Source: Mercurialis annua
Lineage: Eukaryota > Streptophyta > Magnoliopsida > Malpighiales > Euphorbiaceae
Assembly (NCBI RefSeq): GCF_937616625.2
Contig: NC_065570.1
Coordinates: 36,711,665 to 36,775,664 of the forward strand
DNA: 64,000 nucleotides
Direction: 5' to 3'
Part shown: positions 24,855 to 37,030 of the stretch, piece after piece
Position numbering within the stretch: position 1 is the stretch's first letter
How the letters are laid out: every line of letters begins with the position of its first letter
The notes under the pieces: model-generated
What the model saw: the letters and a program-made list of their open reading frames with translations, nothing else
Told to the model about the DNA's origin: nothing
The model's database searches: none
Translations under genes and position numbers: made by a program

Positions 24855-26643
24855 CGCGTCACAAGTGTGCGTGAAAATTGTTGCTAGATTAGTATGTTGC
24901 GTCTCAAGTCTCTTTAACGCGTCGTTTTTATTACCTAGGCATGGTTAAGTTATTTTATGCAAAGTGTGTGTGAAAACTGACGCTAGATTGGTATGTGACG
25001 TCTCAAGTCTCTTTAATGCGTATTACGATTACCTAAGCATGGTTAGGTTTTATTACGAAGAGTGTGCGTGAAAAGTGACGCTAGTTTAGTATGTCGCATC
25101 TCAAGTCTCTTTAACGCGTCGTTGCGATTACCTAAGCATGGTTAGGTTATATTACGCAATGTGTGCGTGAAAACTGTTGCTAGGTTAGTATGTCGCGTCA
25201 CAAGTCTCTCTAAAGCGTCGTTCCGATATTACGTAAAATGTACGTGAAAAGTAACGCTAGAATAGTATGTCGCCTCTCAAGTCTCTTTAACGCGTCGTTC
25301 CGATTATCTAAGCATGGTTAGGTTATATTACGCAATGTGTGCGTGAAATGTGACGCTAGATTAGTATGGCGCGTCTCGAGTCACTTTAACTCGTCGTTCC
25401 AACCATGCTTATGTCGCGTCACAAGTCTGTGTAATGCGTCGTTCCGATTACCTAAGCATGGTTAGGTTATATTACACAAAGTGTGCGTGAAAAATGACAA
25501 TAGTATGTCGCATCTTACGTCTATTTAACGCGTCGTTCCGATTACCTGAGAATGGTTAGAATATATTACGCAAAGTGTGCGTGAAAAGTAACGCTACATT
25601 AGTATGTCGCATATCAAGTCTTTTTAACGCGTCGTTTCAATTACCATGCTTATCTCGCGTCACAAGTCTCTTTAACGCGTCGTTACGATTACCTAAGCAT
25701 GGTTAGGCTATATTACGCAAAGTGCGCCTGAAAAGTGACGCTAGAATAGTATATCCTACCTCAAGTCTCTCTAATGCGTCGTTCCGATTTCCTAAGCATG
25801 GTTAGGTTATATTACGCAAAGTGTGCGTGAAACGTCACAATTAATTAGTATGTCGCGTCTCAATTCGATTTAAAGCGGCGTTGCGATTACCTAACCATGG
25901 TTAGGTAATAGTACGCAAAGTTTGCTTGAAAACTGACGCTAGATTAGTATATCGCGTCTCAATTCTATTTAACGCGTTGTTCCGACTAACTAAGCATGGT
26001 TAGGTTATATTACGCAAAGTGTGCGTGAAAAGTGACGCTAGATTAGTATGTCGCGTCTCAAGTCAATTTAACGCGTCGTTCCGATTACCATGCTTATGTC
26101 GCGTCAGAAGTCTCTCTAACGCGTCGTTTCGATTACCTAAGCATGGGTATGTTATTATTACGCAAAGTGTGCGTGAAAAGTGACGCTAGATTAGTATACC
26201 GCGTCTCAGGTCTCTTTAACGCGTCGTTCCGATTACATAAGCATGGTTAGGTTATTTTACACAAAGTGTGCGTGAAAAGTGACGCTAGATTAGTATGTCG
26301 CGTCTCAAGTCTCTTTAAAGCGTCGTTCCGATTACCATAGCATGGTTAGGTTATATTGCGCAATGTGTGCGTGAAAACTGTTGCTAGGTTAGTATGTCGC
26401 GTCTAAACTCTCTTTAAAGCGTTGTTCCGATTACCTAATCATGGTTAGGTTGTATTACGCAATGTGTGCGTGAAAAGTAACGCTAGATTAGTATGTCGCG
26501 TCTCAAGTATCTTTAACGCGTCGTTATGATTACCTAAGCATGGCTAGGTTATAGTACGCAAAGCGTACGTAAAAAGTGACGCTAGATTAGTATGGCGCGT
26601 TTCAAGTGTCTTTAACGCGTCGTTTTGATTACTGTGCTTATAT
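24855..26643 (+). repeat. HOR unit U3
   Basis: 1789 bp. It shares GGTTTTATTACGAAG with U2. Private or rare changes are CCTGAGAATGG near 25546, GCGTCAGAAG near 26101 and GTAACGCTAG near 26477. The perfect palindrome is at 25886-25909. Confidence 0.9.
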
Positions 26644-28432
26644 CGCGTCACAAGTGTGCGTGAAAATTGTTGCTAGATTAGTATGTTGCGTCTCAAGTCT
26701 CTTTAACGCGTCGTTTTTATTACCTAGGCATGGTTAAGTTATTTTATGCAAAGTGTGTGTGAAAACTGACGCTAGATTGGTATGTGACGTCTCAAGTCTC
26801 TTTAATGCGTATTACGATTACCTAAGCATGGTTAGGTTATATTACGAAGAGTGTGCGTGAAAAGTGACGCTAGTTTAGTATGTCGCATCTCAAGTCTCTT
26901 TAACGCGTCGTTGCGATTACCTAAGCATGGTTAGGTTATATTACGCAATGTGTGCGTGAAAACTGTTGCTAGGTTAGTATGTCGCGTCACAAGTCTCTCT
27001 AAAGCGTCGTTCCGATATTACGTAAAATGTACGTGAAAAGTAACGCTAGAATAGTATGTCGCATCTCAAGTCTCTTTAACGCGTCGTTCCGATTATCTAA
27101 GCATGGTTAGGTTATATTACGCAATGTGTGCGTGAAATGTGACGCTAGATTAGTATGGCGCGTCTCGAGTCACTTTAACTCGTCGTTCCAACCATGCTTA
27201 TGTCGCGTCACAAGTCTGTGTAATGCGTCGTTCCGATTACCTAAGCATGGTTAGGTTATATTACGCAAAGTGTGCGTGAAAAATGACAATAGTATGTCGC
27301 ATCTTACGTCTATTTAACGCGTCGTTCTAATTACCTAAGAATGGTTAGGTTATATTACGCAAAGTGTGCGTGAAAAGTAACGCTACATTAGTATGTCGCA
27401 TATCAAATCATTTTAACGCGTCGTTTCAATTACCATGCTTATCTCGCGTCACAAGTCTCTTTAACGCGTCGTTACGATTACCTAAGCATGGTTAGGCTAT
27501 ATTACGCAAAGTGCGCCTGAAAAGTGACGCTAGAATAGTATATCCTACCTCAAGTCTCTCTAATGCGTCGTTCCGATTTCCTAAGCATGGTTAGGTTATA
27601 TTACGCAAAGTGTGCGTGAAACGTCACAATTAATTAGTATGTCGCGTCTCAAGTCAATTTAAAGCGGCGTTCCGATTACCTAACCATGGTTAGGTAATAG
27701 TACGCAAAGTTTGCTTGAAAACTGACGCTAGATTAGTATATCGCGTCTCAATTCTATTTAACGCGTTGTTCCGACTAACTAAGCATGGTTAGGTTATATT
27801 ACGCAAAGTGTGCGTGAAAAGTGACGCTAGATTAGTATGTCGCGTCTCAAGTCAATTTAACGCGTCGTTCCGATTACCATGCTTATGTCGCATCACAAGT
27901 CTCTCTAACGCGTCGTTTCGATTACCTAAGCATGGGTATGTTATTATTACACAAAGTGTGCGTGAAAAGTGACGCTAGATTAGTATACCGCGTCTCAGGT
28001 CTCTTTAACGCGTCGTTCCGATTACATAAGCATGGTTAGGTTATTTTACACAAAGTGTGCGTGAAAAGTGACGCTAGATTAGTATGTCGCGTCTCAAGTC
28101 TCTTTAAAGCGTCGTTCCGATTACCATAGCATGGTTAGGTTATATTGCGCAATGTGTGCGTGAAAACTGTTGCTAGGTTAGTATGTCGCGTCTAAACTCT
28201 CTTTAAAGCGTTGTTCCGATTACCTAATCATGGTTAGGTTGTATTACGCAATGTGTGCGTGAAAAGTGACGCTAGATTAGTATGTCGCGTCTCAAGTATC
28301 TTTAACGCGTCGTTATGATTACCTAAGCATGGCTAGGTTATAGTACGCAAAGCGTACGTAAAAAGTGACGCTAGATTAGTATGGCGCGTTTCAAGTGTCT
28401 TTAACGCGTCGTTTTGATTACTGTGCTTATAT
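26644..28432 (+). repeat. HOR unit U4
   Basis: 1789 bp. It has a private stretch near 27650-27675 (CAAGTCAATTTAAAGCGG instead of CAATTCGATTTAAAGCGG), GTTCTAATTACC near 27324 and ATTACACAAAG near 27945. The perfect palindrome is at 27675-27698. Confidence 0.9.
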
Positions 28433-30221
28433 CGCGTCACAAGTGTGCGTGAAAATTGTTGCTAGATTAGTATGTTGCGTCTCAAGTCTCTTTAACGCGT
28501 CGTTTTTATTACCTAGGCATGGTTAAGTTATTTTATGCAAAGTGTGTGTGAAAACTGACGCTAGATTGGTATGTCACGTCTCAAGTCTCTTTAATGCGTA
28601 TTCTGATTACCTAAGCATGGTTAGGTTATATTACGAAGAGTGTGCGTGAAAAGTGACGCTAGTTTAGTATGTCGCATCTCAAGTCTCTTTAACGCGTCGT
28701 TCCGATTACCTAAGCATGGTTAGGTTATATTACGCAATGTGTGCGTGAAAACTGTTGCTAGGTTAGTATGTCGCGTCACAAGTCTCTCTAAAGCGTCGTT
28801 CCGATATTACGTAAAATGTACGTGAAAAGTAACGCTAGAATAGTATGTCGCCTCTCAAGTCTCTTTAACGCGTCGTTCCGATTATCTAAGCATGGTTAGG
28901 TTATATTACGCAATGTGTGCGTGAAATGTGACGCTAGATTAGTATGGCGCGTCTCGAGTCACTTTAACTCGTCGTTCCAACCATGCTTATGTCGCGTCAC
29001 AAGTCTGTGTAATGCGTCGTTCCGATTACCTAAGCATGGTTAGGTTATATTACACAAAGTGTGCGTGAAAAATGACAATAGTATGTCGCATCTTACGTCT
29101 ATTTAACGCGTCGTTCCGATTACCTAAGAATGGTTAGAATATATTACGCAAAGTGTGCGTGAAAAGTAACGCTACATTAGTATGTCGCATATCAAGTCTT
29201 TTTAACGCGTCGTTTCAATTACCATGCTTATCTCGCGTCACAAGTCTCTCTAACGCGTCGTTACGATTACCTAAGCATGGTTAGGCTATATTACGCAAAG
29301 TGCGCCTGAAAAGTGACGCTAGAATAGTATATCCTACCTCAAGTCTCTCTAATGCGTCGTTCCGATTTCCTAAGCATGGTTAGGTTATATTACGCAAAGT
29401 GTGCGTGAAACGTCACAATTAATTAGTATGTCGCGTCTCAATTCGATTTAAAGCGGCGTTGCGATTACCTAACCATGCTTAGGTAATAGTACGCAAAGTT
29501 TGCTTGAAAACTGACGCTAGATTAGTATATCGCGTCTCAATTCTATTTAACGCGTTGTTCCGACTAACTAAGCATGGTTAGGTTATATTACGCAAAGTGT
29601 GCGTGAAAAGTGACGCTAGATTAGTATGTTGCGTCTCAAGTCAATTTAACGCGTCGTTCCGATTACCATGCTTATGTCGCATCACAAGTCTCTCTAACGC
29701 GTCGTTTCGATTACCTAAGCATGGGTATGTTATTATTACGCAAAGTGTGCGTGAAAAGTGACGCTAGATTAGTATACCGCGTCTCAGGTCTCTTTAACGC
29801 GTCGTTCCGATTACATAAGCATGGTTTGGTTATTTTACACAAAGTGTGCGTGAAAAGTGACGCTAGATTAGTATGTCGCGTCTCAAGTCTCTTTAAAGCG
29901 TCGTTCCGATTACCATAGCATGGTTAGGTTATATTGCGCAATGTGTGCGTGAAAACTGTTGCTAGGTTAGTATGTCGCGTCTAAACTCTCTTTAAAGCGT
30001 TGTTCCGATTACCTAATCATGGTTAGGTTGTATTACGCAATGTGTGCGTGAAAAGTAACGCTAGATTAGTATGTCGCGTCTCAAGTATCTTTAACGCGTC
30101 GTTATGATTACCTAAGCATGGCTAGGTTATAGTACGCAAAGCGTACGTAAAAAGTGACGCTAGATTAGTATGGCGCGTTTCAAGTGTCTTTAACGCGTCG
30201 TTTTGATTACTGTGCTTATAT
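28433..30221 (+). repeat. HOR unit U5
   Basis: 1789 bp. It is the first unit with GTCACGTC instead of GTGACGTC (near 28573) and has GCGTATTCTG. The palindrome at 29464 is imperfect (CATGCTT). TTTGG at 29825 and GTAACG at 30055 form a linked block shared with U7. Confidence 0.9.
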
Positions 30222-32010
30222 CGCGTCACAAGTGTGCGTGAAAATTGTTGCTAGATTAGTATGTTGCGTCTCAAGTCTCTTTAACGCGTCGTTTTTATTA
30301 CCTAGGCATGGTTAAGTTATTTTATGCAAAGTGTGTGTGAAAACTGACGCTAGATTGGTATGTCACGTCTCAAGTCTCTTTAATGCGTATTCTGATTACC
30401 TAAGAATGGTTAGGTTATATTACATAAAGTGTGCGTGAAAAGTGACGCTAGTTTAGTATGTCGCATCTCAAGTCTCTTTAACGCGTCGTTGCGATTACCT
30501 AAGCATGGTTAGGTTATATTACGCAATGTGTGCGTGAAAACTGTTGCTAGGTTAGTATGTCGCGTCACAAGTCTCTCTAAAGCGTCGTTCCGATATTACG
30601 TAAAATGTACGTGAAAAGTAACGCTAGAATAGTATGTCGCCTCTCAAGTCTCTTTAACGCGTCGTTCCGATTATCTAAGCATGGTTAGGTTATATTACGC
30701 AATGTGTGCGTGAAATGTGACGCTAGATTAGTATGGCGCGTCTCGAGTCACTTTAACTCGTCGTTCCAACCATGCTTATGTCGCGTCACAAGTCTGTGTA
30801 ATGCGTCGTTCCGATTACCTAAGCATGGTTAGGTTATATTACACAAAGTGTGCGTGAAAAATGACAATAGTATGTCGCATCTTACGTCTATTTAACGCGT
30901 CGTTCCGATTACCTAAGAATGGTTAGAATATATTACGCAAAGTGTGCGTGAAAAGTAACGCTACATTAGTATGTCGCATATCAAGTCTTTTTAACGCGTC
31001 GTTTCAATTACCATGCTTATCTCGCGTCACAAGTCTCTCTAACGCGTCGTTACGATTACCTAAGCATGGTTAGGCTATATTACGCAAAGTGCGCCTGAAA
31101 AGTGACGCTAGAATAGTATATCCTACCTCAAGTCTCTCTAATGCGTCGTTCCGATTTCCTAAGCATGGTTAGGTTATATTACGCAAAGTGTGCGTGAAAC
31201 GTCACAATTAATTAGTATGTCGCGTCTCAATTCGATTTAAAGCGGCGTTGCGATTACCTAACCATGGTTAGGTAATAGTACGCAAAGTTTGCTTGAAAAC
31301 TGACGCTAGATTAGTATATCGCGTCTCAATTCTATTTAACGCGTTGTTCCGACTAACTAAGCATGGTTAGGTTATATTACGCAAAGTGTGCGTGAAAAGT
31401 GACGCTAGATTAGTATGTCGCGTCTCAAGTCAATTTAACTCGTCGTTCCGATTACCATGCTTATGTCGCATCACAAGTCTCTCTAACGCGTCGTTTCGAT
31501 TACCTAAGCATGGGTATGTTATTATTACACAAAGTGTGCGTGAAAAGTGACGCTAGATTAGTATACCGCGTCTCAGGTCTCTTTAACGCGTCGTTCCGAT
31601 TACATAAGCATGGTTAGGTTATTTTACACAAAGTGTGCGTGAAAAGTGACGCTAGATTAGTATGTCGCGTCTCAAGTCTCTTTAAAGCGTCGTTCCGATT
31701 ACCAAAGCATGGTTAGGTTATATTGCGCAATGTGTGCGTGAAAACTGTTGCTAGGTTAGTATGTCGCGTCTAAACTCTCTTTAAAGCGTTGTTCCGATTA
31801 CCTAATCATGGTTAGGTTGTATTACGCAATGTGTGCGTGAAAAGTGACGCTAGATTAGTATGTCGCGTCTCAAGTATCTTTAACGCGTCGTTATGATTAC
31901 CTAAGCATGGCTAGGTTATAGTACGCAAAGCGTACGTAAAAAGTGACGCTAGATTAGTATGGCGCGTTTCAAGTGTCTTTAACGCGTCGTTTTGATTACT
32001 GTGCTTATAT
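30222..32010 (+). repeat. HOR unit U6
   Basis: 1789 bp. It carries TTACATA at 30420 (other units TTACGAA), shared with U8; TTTAACTCG near 31435, shared with U7; and a perfect palindrome at 31253-31276. Confidence 0.9.
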
Positions 32011-33799
32011 CGCGTCACAAGTGTGCGTGAAAATTGTTGCTAGATTAGTATGTTGCGTCTCAAGTCTCTTTAACGCGTCGTTTTTATTACCTAGGCATGG
32101 TTAAGTTATTTTATGCAAAGTGTGTGTGAAAACTGACGCTAGATTGGTATGTCACGTCTCAAGTCTCTTTAATGCGTATTACGATTACCTAAGCATGGTT
32201 AGGTTATATTACGAAGAGTGTGCGTGAAAAGTGACGCTAGTTTAGTATGTCGCATCTCAAGTCTCTTTAACGCGTCGTTGCGATTACCTAAGCATGGTTA
32301 GGTTATATTACGCAATGTGTGCGTGAAAACTGTTGCTAGGTTAGTATGTCGCGTCACAAGTCTCTCTAAAGCGTCGTTCCGATATTACGTAAAATGTACG
32401 TGAAAAGTAACGCTAGAATAGTATGTCGCCTCTCAAGTCTCTTTAACGCGTCGTTCCGATTATCTAAGCATGGTTAGGTTATATTACGCAATGTGTGCGT
32501 GAAATGTGACGCTAGATTAGTATGGCGCGTCTCGAGTCACTTTAACTCGTCGTTCCAACCATGCTTATGTCGCGTCACAAGTCTGTGTAATGCGTCGTTC
32601 CGATTACCTAAGCATGGTTAGGTTATATTACACAAAGTGTGCGTGAAAAATGACAATAGTATGTCGCATCTTACGTCTATTTAACGCGTCGTTCCGATTA
32701 CCTAAGAATGGTTAGAATATATTACGCAAAGTGTGCGTGAAAAGTAACGCTACATTAGTATGTCGCATATCAAGTCTTTTTAACGCGTCGTTTCAATTAC
32801 CATGCTTATCTCGCGTCACAAGTCTCTCTAACGCGTCGTTACGATTACCTAAGCATGGTTAGGCTATATTACGCAAAGTGCGCCTGAAAAGTGACGCTAG
32901 AATAGTATATCCTACCTCAAGTCTCTCTAATGCGTCGTTCCGATTTCCTAAGCATGGTTAGGTTATATTACGCAAAGTGTGCGTGAAACGTCACAATTAA
33001 TTAGTATGTCGCGTCTCAATTCGATTTAAAGCGGCGTTGCGATTACCTAACCATGGTTAGGTAATAGTACGCAAAGTTTGCTTGAAAACTGACGCTAGAT
33101 TAGTATATCGCGTCTCAATTCTATTTAACGCGTTGTTCCGACTAACTAAGCATGGTTAGGTTATATTACGCAAAGTGTGCGTGAAAAGTGACGCTAGATT
33201 AGTATGTCGCGTCTCAAGTCAATTTAACTCGTCGTTCCGATTACCATGCTTATGTCGCATCACAAGTCTCTCTAACGCGTCGTTTCGATTACCTAAGCAT
33301 GGGTATGTTATTATTACACAAAGTGTGCGTGAAAAGTGACGCTAGATTAGTATACCGCGTCTCAGGTCTCTTTAACGCGTCGTTCCGATTACATAAGCAT
33401 GGTTTGGTTATTTTACACAAAGTGTGCGTGAAAAGTGACGCTAGATTAGTATGTCGCGTCTCAAGTCTCTTTAAAGCGTCGTTCCGATTACCAAAGCATG
33501 GTTAGGTTATATTGCGCAATGTGTGCGTGAAAACTGTTGCTAGGTTAGTATGTCGCGTCTAAACTCTCTTTAAAGCGTTGTTCCGATTACCTAATCATGG
33601 TTAGGTTGTATTACGCAATGTGTGCGTGAAAAGTAACGCTAGATTAGTATGTCGCGTCTCAAGTATCTTTAACGCGTCGTTATGATTACCTAAGCATGGC
33701 TAGGTTATAGTACGCAAAGCGTACGTAAAAAGTGACGCTAGATTAGTATGGCGCGTTTCAAGTGTCTTTAACGCGTCGTTTTGATTACTGTGCTTATAT
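32011..33799 (+). repeat. HOR unit U7
   Basis: 1789 bp. It carries TTTGG at 33403 and GTAACG at 33633, exactly 3578 bp after the same variants in U5. The perfect palindrome is at 33042-33065. Confidence 0.9.
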
Positions 33800-35580
33800 C
33801 GCGTCACAAGTGTGCGTGAAAATTGTTGCTAGATTAGTATGTTGCGTCTCAAGTCTCTTTAACGCGTCGTTTTTATTACCTAGGCATGGTTAAGTTATTT
33901 TATGCAAAGTGTGTGTGAAAACTGACGCTAGATTGGTATGTCACGTCTCAAGTCTCTTTAATGCGTATTCTGATTACCTAAGTTAGGTTATATTACATAG
34001 AGTGTGCGTGAAAAGTGACGCTAGTTTAGTATGTCGCATCTCAAGTCTCTTTAACGCGTCGTTCCGATTACCTAAGCATGGTTAGGTTATATTACGCAAT
34101 GTGTGCGTGAAAACTGTTGCTAGGTTAGTATGTCGCGTCACAAGTCTCTCTAAAGCGTCGTTCCGATATTACGTAAAATGTACGTGAAAAGTAACGCTAG
34201 AATAGTATGTCGCCTCTCAAGTCTCTTTAACGCGTCGTTCCGATTATCTAAGCATGGTTAGGTTATATTACGCAATGTGTGCGTGAAATGTGACGCTAGA
34301 TTAGTATGGCGCGTCTCGAGTCACTTTAACTCGTCGTTCCAACCATGCTTATGTCGCGTCACAAGTCTGTGTAATGCGTCGTTCCGATTACCTAAGCATG
34401 GTTAGGTTATATTACACAAAGTGTGCGTGAAAAATGACAATAGTATGTCGCATCTTACGTCTATTTAACGCGTCGTTCCGATTACCTAAGAATGGTTAGA
34501 ATATATTACGCAAAGTGTGCGTGAAAAGTAACGCTACATTAGTATGTCGCATATCAAGTCTTTTTAACGCGTCGTTTCAATTACCATGCTTATCTCGCGT
34601 CACAAGTCTCTCTAACGCGTCGTTACGATTACCTAAGCATGGTTAGGCTATATTACGCAAAGTGCGCCTGAAAAGTGACGCTAGAATAGTATATCCTACC
34701 TCAAGTCTCTCTAATGCGTCGTTCCGATTTCCTAAGCATGGTTAGGTTATATTACGCAAAGTGTGCGTGAAACGTCACAATTAATTAGTATGTCGCGTCT
34801 CAATTCGATTTAAAGCGGCGTTGCGATTACCTAACCATGCTTAGGTAATAGTACGCAAAGTTTGCTTGAAAACTGACGCTAGATTAGTATATCGCGTCTC
34901 AATTCTATTTAAGTTGTTCCGACTAACTAAGCATGGTTAGGTTATATTACGCAAAGTGTGCGTGAAAAGTGACGCTAGATTAGTATGTCGCGTCTCAAGT
35001 CAATTTAACGCGTCGTTCCGATTACCATGCTTATGTCGCATCACAAGTCTCTCTAACGCGTCGTTTCGATTACCTAAGCATGGGTATGTTATTATTACGC
35101 AAAGTGTGCGTGAAAAGTGACGCTAGATTAGTATACCGCGTCTCAGGTCTCTTTAACGCGTCGTTCCGATTACATAAGCATGGTTAGGTTATTTTACACA
35201 AAGTGTGCGTGAAAAGTGACGCTAGATTAGTATGTCGCGTCTCAAGTCTCTTTAAAGCGTCGTTCCGATTACCAAAGCATGGTTAGGTTATATTGCGCAA
35301 TGTGTGCGTGAAAACTGTTGCTAGGTTAGTATGTCGCGTCTAAACTCTCTTTAAAGCGTTGTTCCGAATACCTAATCATGGTTAGGTTGTATTACGCAAT
35401 GTGTGCGTGAAAAGTGACGCTAGATTAGTATGTCGCGTCTCAAGTATCTTTAACGCGTCGTTATGATTACTTAAGCATGACTAGGTTATAGTACGCAAAG
35501 CGTACGTAAAAAGTGACGCTAGATTAGTATGGCGCGTTTCAAGTGTCTTTAACGCGTCGTTTTGATTACTGTGCTTATAT
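33800..35580 (+). repeat. HOR unit U8, 1781 bp
   Basis: Eight bases shorter than its neighbours, explained by two deletions: 5 bp near 33980 (CCTAAGTTAGG instead of CCTAAGCATGGTTAGG) and 3 bp near 34910 (TTTAAGTTGTT instead of TTTAACGCGTTGTT). TTACATA at 33993 is shared with U6. The dyad at 34826 is imperfect. Confidence 0.9.
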
Positions 35581-36170
35581 TGCGTCACAAGTGTGCGTGA
35601 AAAGTGACAATAGATTAGTATGTCGCGTCCAAAGTCTCTTTAACGCGTCGTTCTTATTACCTAGGCATGGTTAAGTTATTTTACGCAAAGTGTGGGTGAA
35701 AACTGACGCTAGATTGGTATGTGACGTCTCAAGTCTCTTTAATGCGTATTACGATTACCTAAGCATGGTTAGGTTATATTACGAAGAGTGTGCGTGAAAA
35801 GTGACGCTAGTTTAGTATGTCGCATCTCAAGTCTCTTTAACGCGTCGTTGCGATTACCTAAGCATGGTTAGGTTATATTACGCAATGTGTGCGTGAAAAT
35901 TGTTGCTAGATTAGTATGTCGCGTCTCAAGTCAATTTAACGCGTCGTTCCGATTACCATGCTTATGTCGCGTCACAAGTCTCTCTAACGCGTCGTTTCGA
36001 TTACCTAAGCATGGGTATGTTATTATTACGCAAAGTGTGCGTGAAAAGTGACGCTAGATTAGTATACCGCGTCTCAGGTCTCTTTATCGCGTCGTTCCGA
36101 TTACATAAGCATGGTTAGGTTATTTTACACAAAGTGTGCGTGAAAAGTGACGCTAGATTTGTATGTCGCG
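35581..36170 (+). repeat. HOR unit U9, internally deleted terminal copy
   Basis: The unit follows the HOR up to about 35900, then jumps ahead 858 bp to the CTCAAGTCAATTT part of the unit and continues through AAGCATGGGTATG at 36007 to about 36170, where it merges into older satellite. The junction lies in the shared box TAGTATGTCGCGTC, so recombination between two monomers inside one unit explains it. Several bases match U1 rather than U8 (GTGACGTC near 35718, GTTCTTATTACC near 35650), as expected of array edges that escape homogenisation. Confidence 0.85.
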
Positions 36171-37030
36171 TCTCAAGTCTCTTTAACGCGTCGTTTCGAT
36201 TACCATTCTTATCTTGCGTCACAAGTCTCTTTAACGCGTCGTTATGATTACCTAAGCATGGTTAGGTTATATTACGCAGAGTGTGCGTCAAAAGTGATGC
36301 TAGATTAGTATATCGTATCTCAAGTCTCTCTAACGGTCGTTCCGACTTCCCAAGCATTATTACGCAAAATGTGCGTGAAAAGCAACGCTAAATTAGTATG
36401 TCACGTGTCAAGTCTCTCTAACACGTCGTTTCGATTACCTAAGATGATTATGTTATATTACGCAAAGTGTGCGTGAAAAGTGACGCTAGATCAGTATATC
36501 CTAACTCAATCCTCTCAAATGCGTCGTTCCGATTACCTAAGCATGGTTAGATTATATTACGCAAAGTGTGCGCAAAAAGTTACGTTAGATTAGTATGTCG
36601 CATCTCAAGTCTCTTTAACGTGTCGTTCTAATTACCCAAGCATGGCTAGGTTATATTACGCAAGCTGTGCGTTAAAAGTTACGCTAGATTGGTATGTCGC
36701 GTCACAAGTCTCTCTAACGCATCGTTCCTACTATCTAACCATGGTTAGGTTATATCACGCAAAGTGTGCGTGAAAAGTGACGTTATATTAGTAAGTCGCG
36801 TCTCAAGTCTCTTTAACGCGTCGTTTCGATTACCTTGCTTATCTCGTGTCACAAGTCTCTTTAACTCGTCATTGTGATTACCTAAGCATGGTTAGGTTAT
36901 ATTACGCAAAGTGTGCGTGAAAAGTGATGCTAGATCAGTATATCCTACCTCAAGTCTCACTAACGCGTCGTTCTTATTTCTATTACGCAAATTGTGCGTG
37001 AAAAGTGACAATAGATTACCATACTTATGT

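Larger units (their letters stand above)
20890..36170 (+). repeat. higher-order repeat array, 1789-bp unit, about 8.5 copies
   Basis: A block of about 18 monomers is itself tandemly repeated. The unique box AAGCATGGGTATG occurs at 22561, 24350, 26139, 27928, 29717, 31506, 33295, 35076 and 36007. The spacings are 1789 six times, then 1781, then 931. A second landmark (CGCGTCACAAGTGTGCGTG at 21277, 23066, 24855, 26644, 28433, 30222, 32011 and 33800) gives 1789 seven times. Units differ by only a few substitutions per kb by eye, much less than neighbouring monomers within a unit, which is the usual signature of a recently homogenised HOR. The left part of the unit descends from the sequence type seen at 2080-2815. 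Edges fade into older satellite near 20890 and 36170. Confidence 0.93.

Noticed and set aside
22565..33505. Repeated short open frames beginning MGMLL and containing CVKSDARLV
   Set aside because: They follow from a 99-bp period (33 codons): any frame recurs in the next monomer. The consensus has a TAG in this frame once per monomer (CAT GGT TAG), and only variants such as GGTTTGG read through. None exceeds 90 residues, similar frames exist on both strands, and changes follow CpG decay, not codon position.
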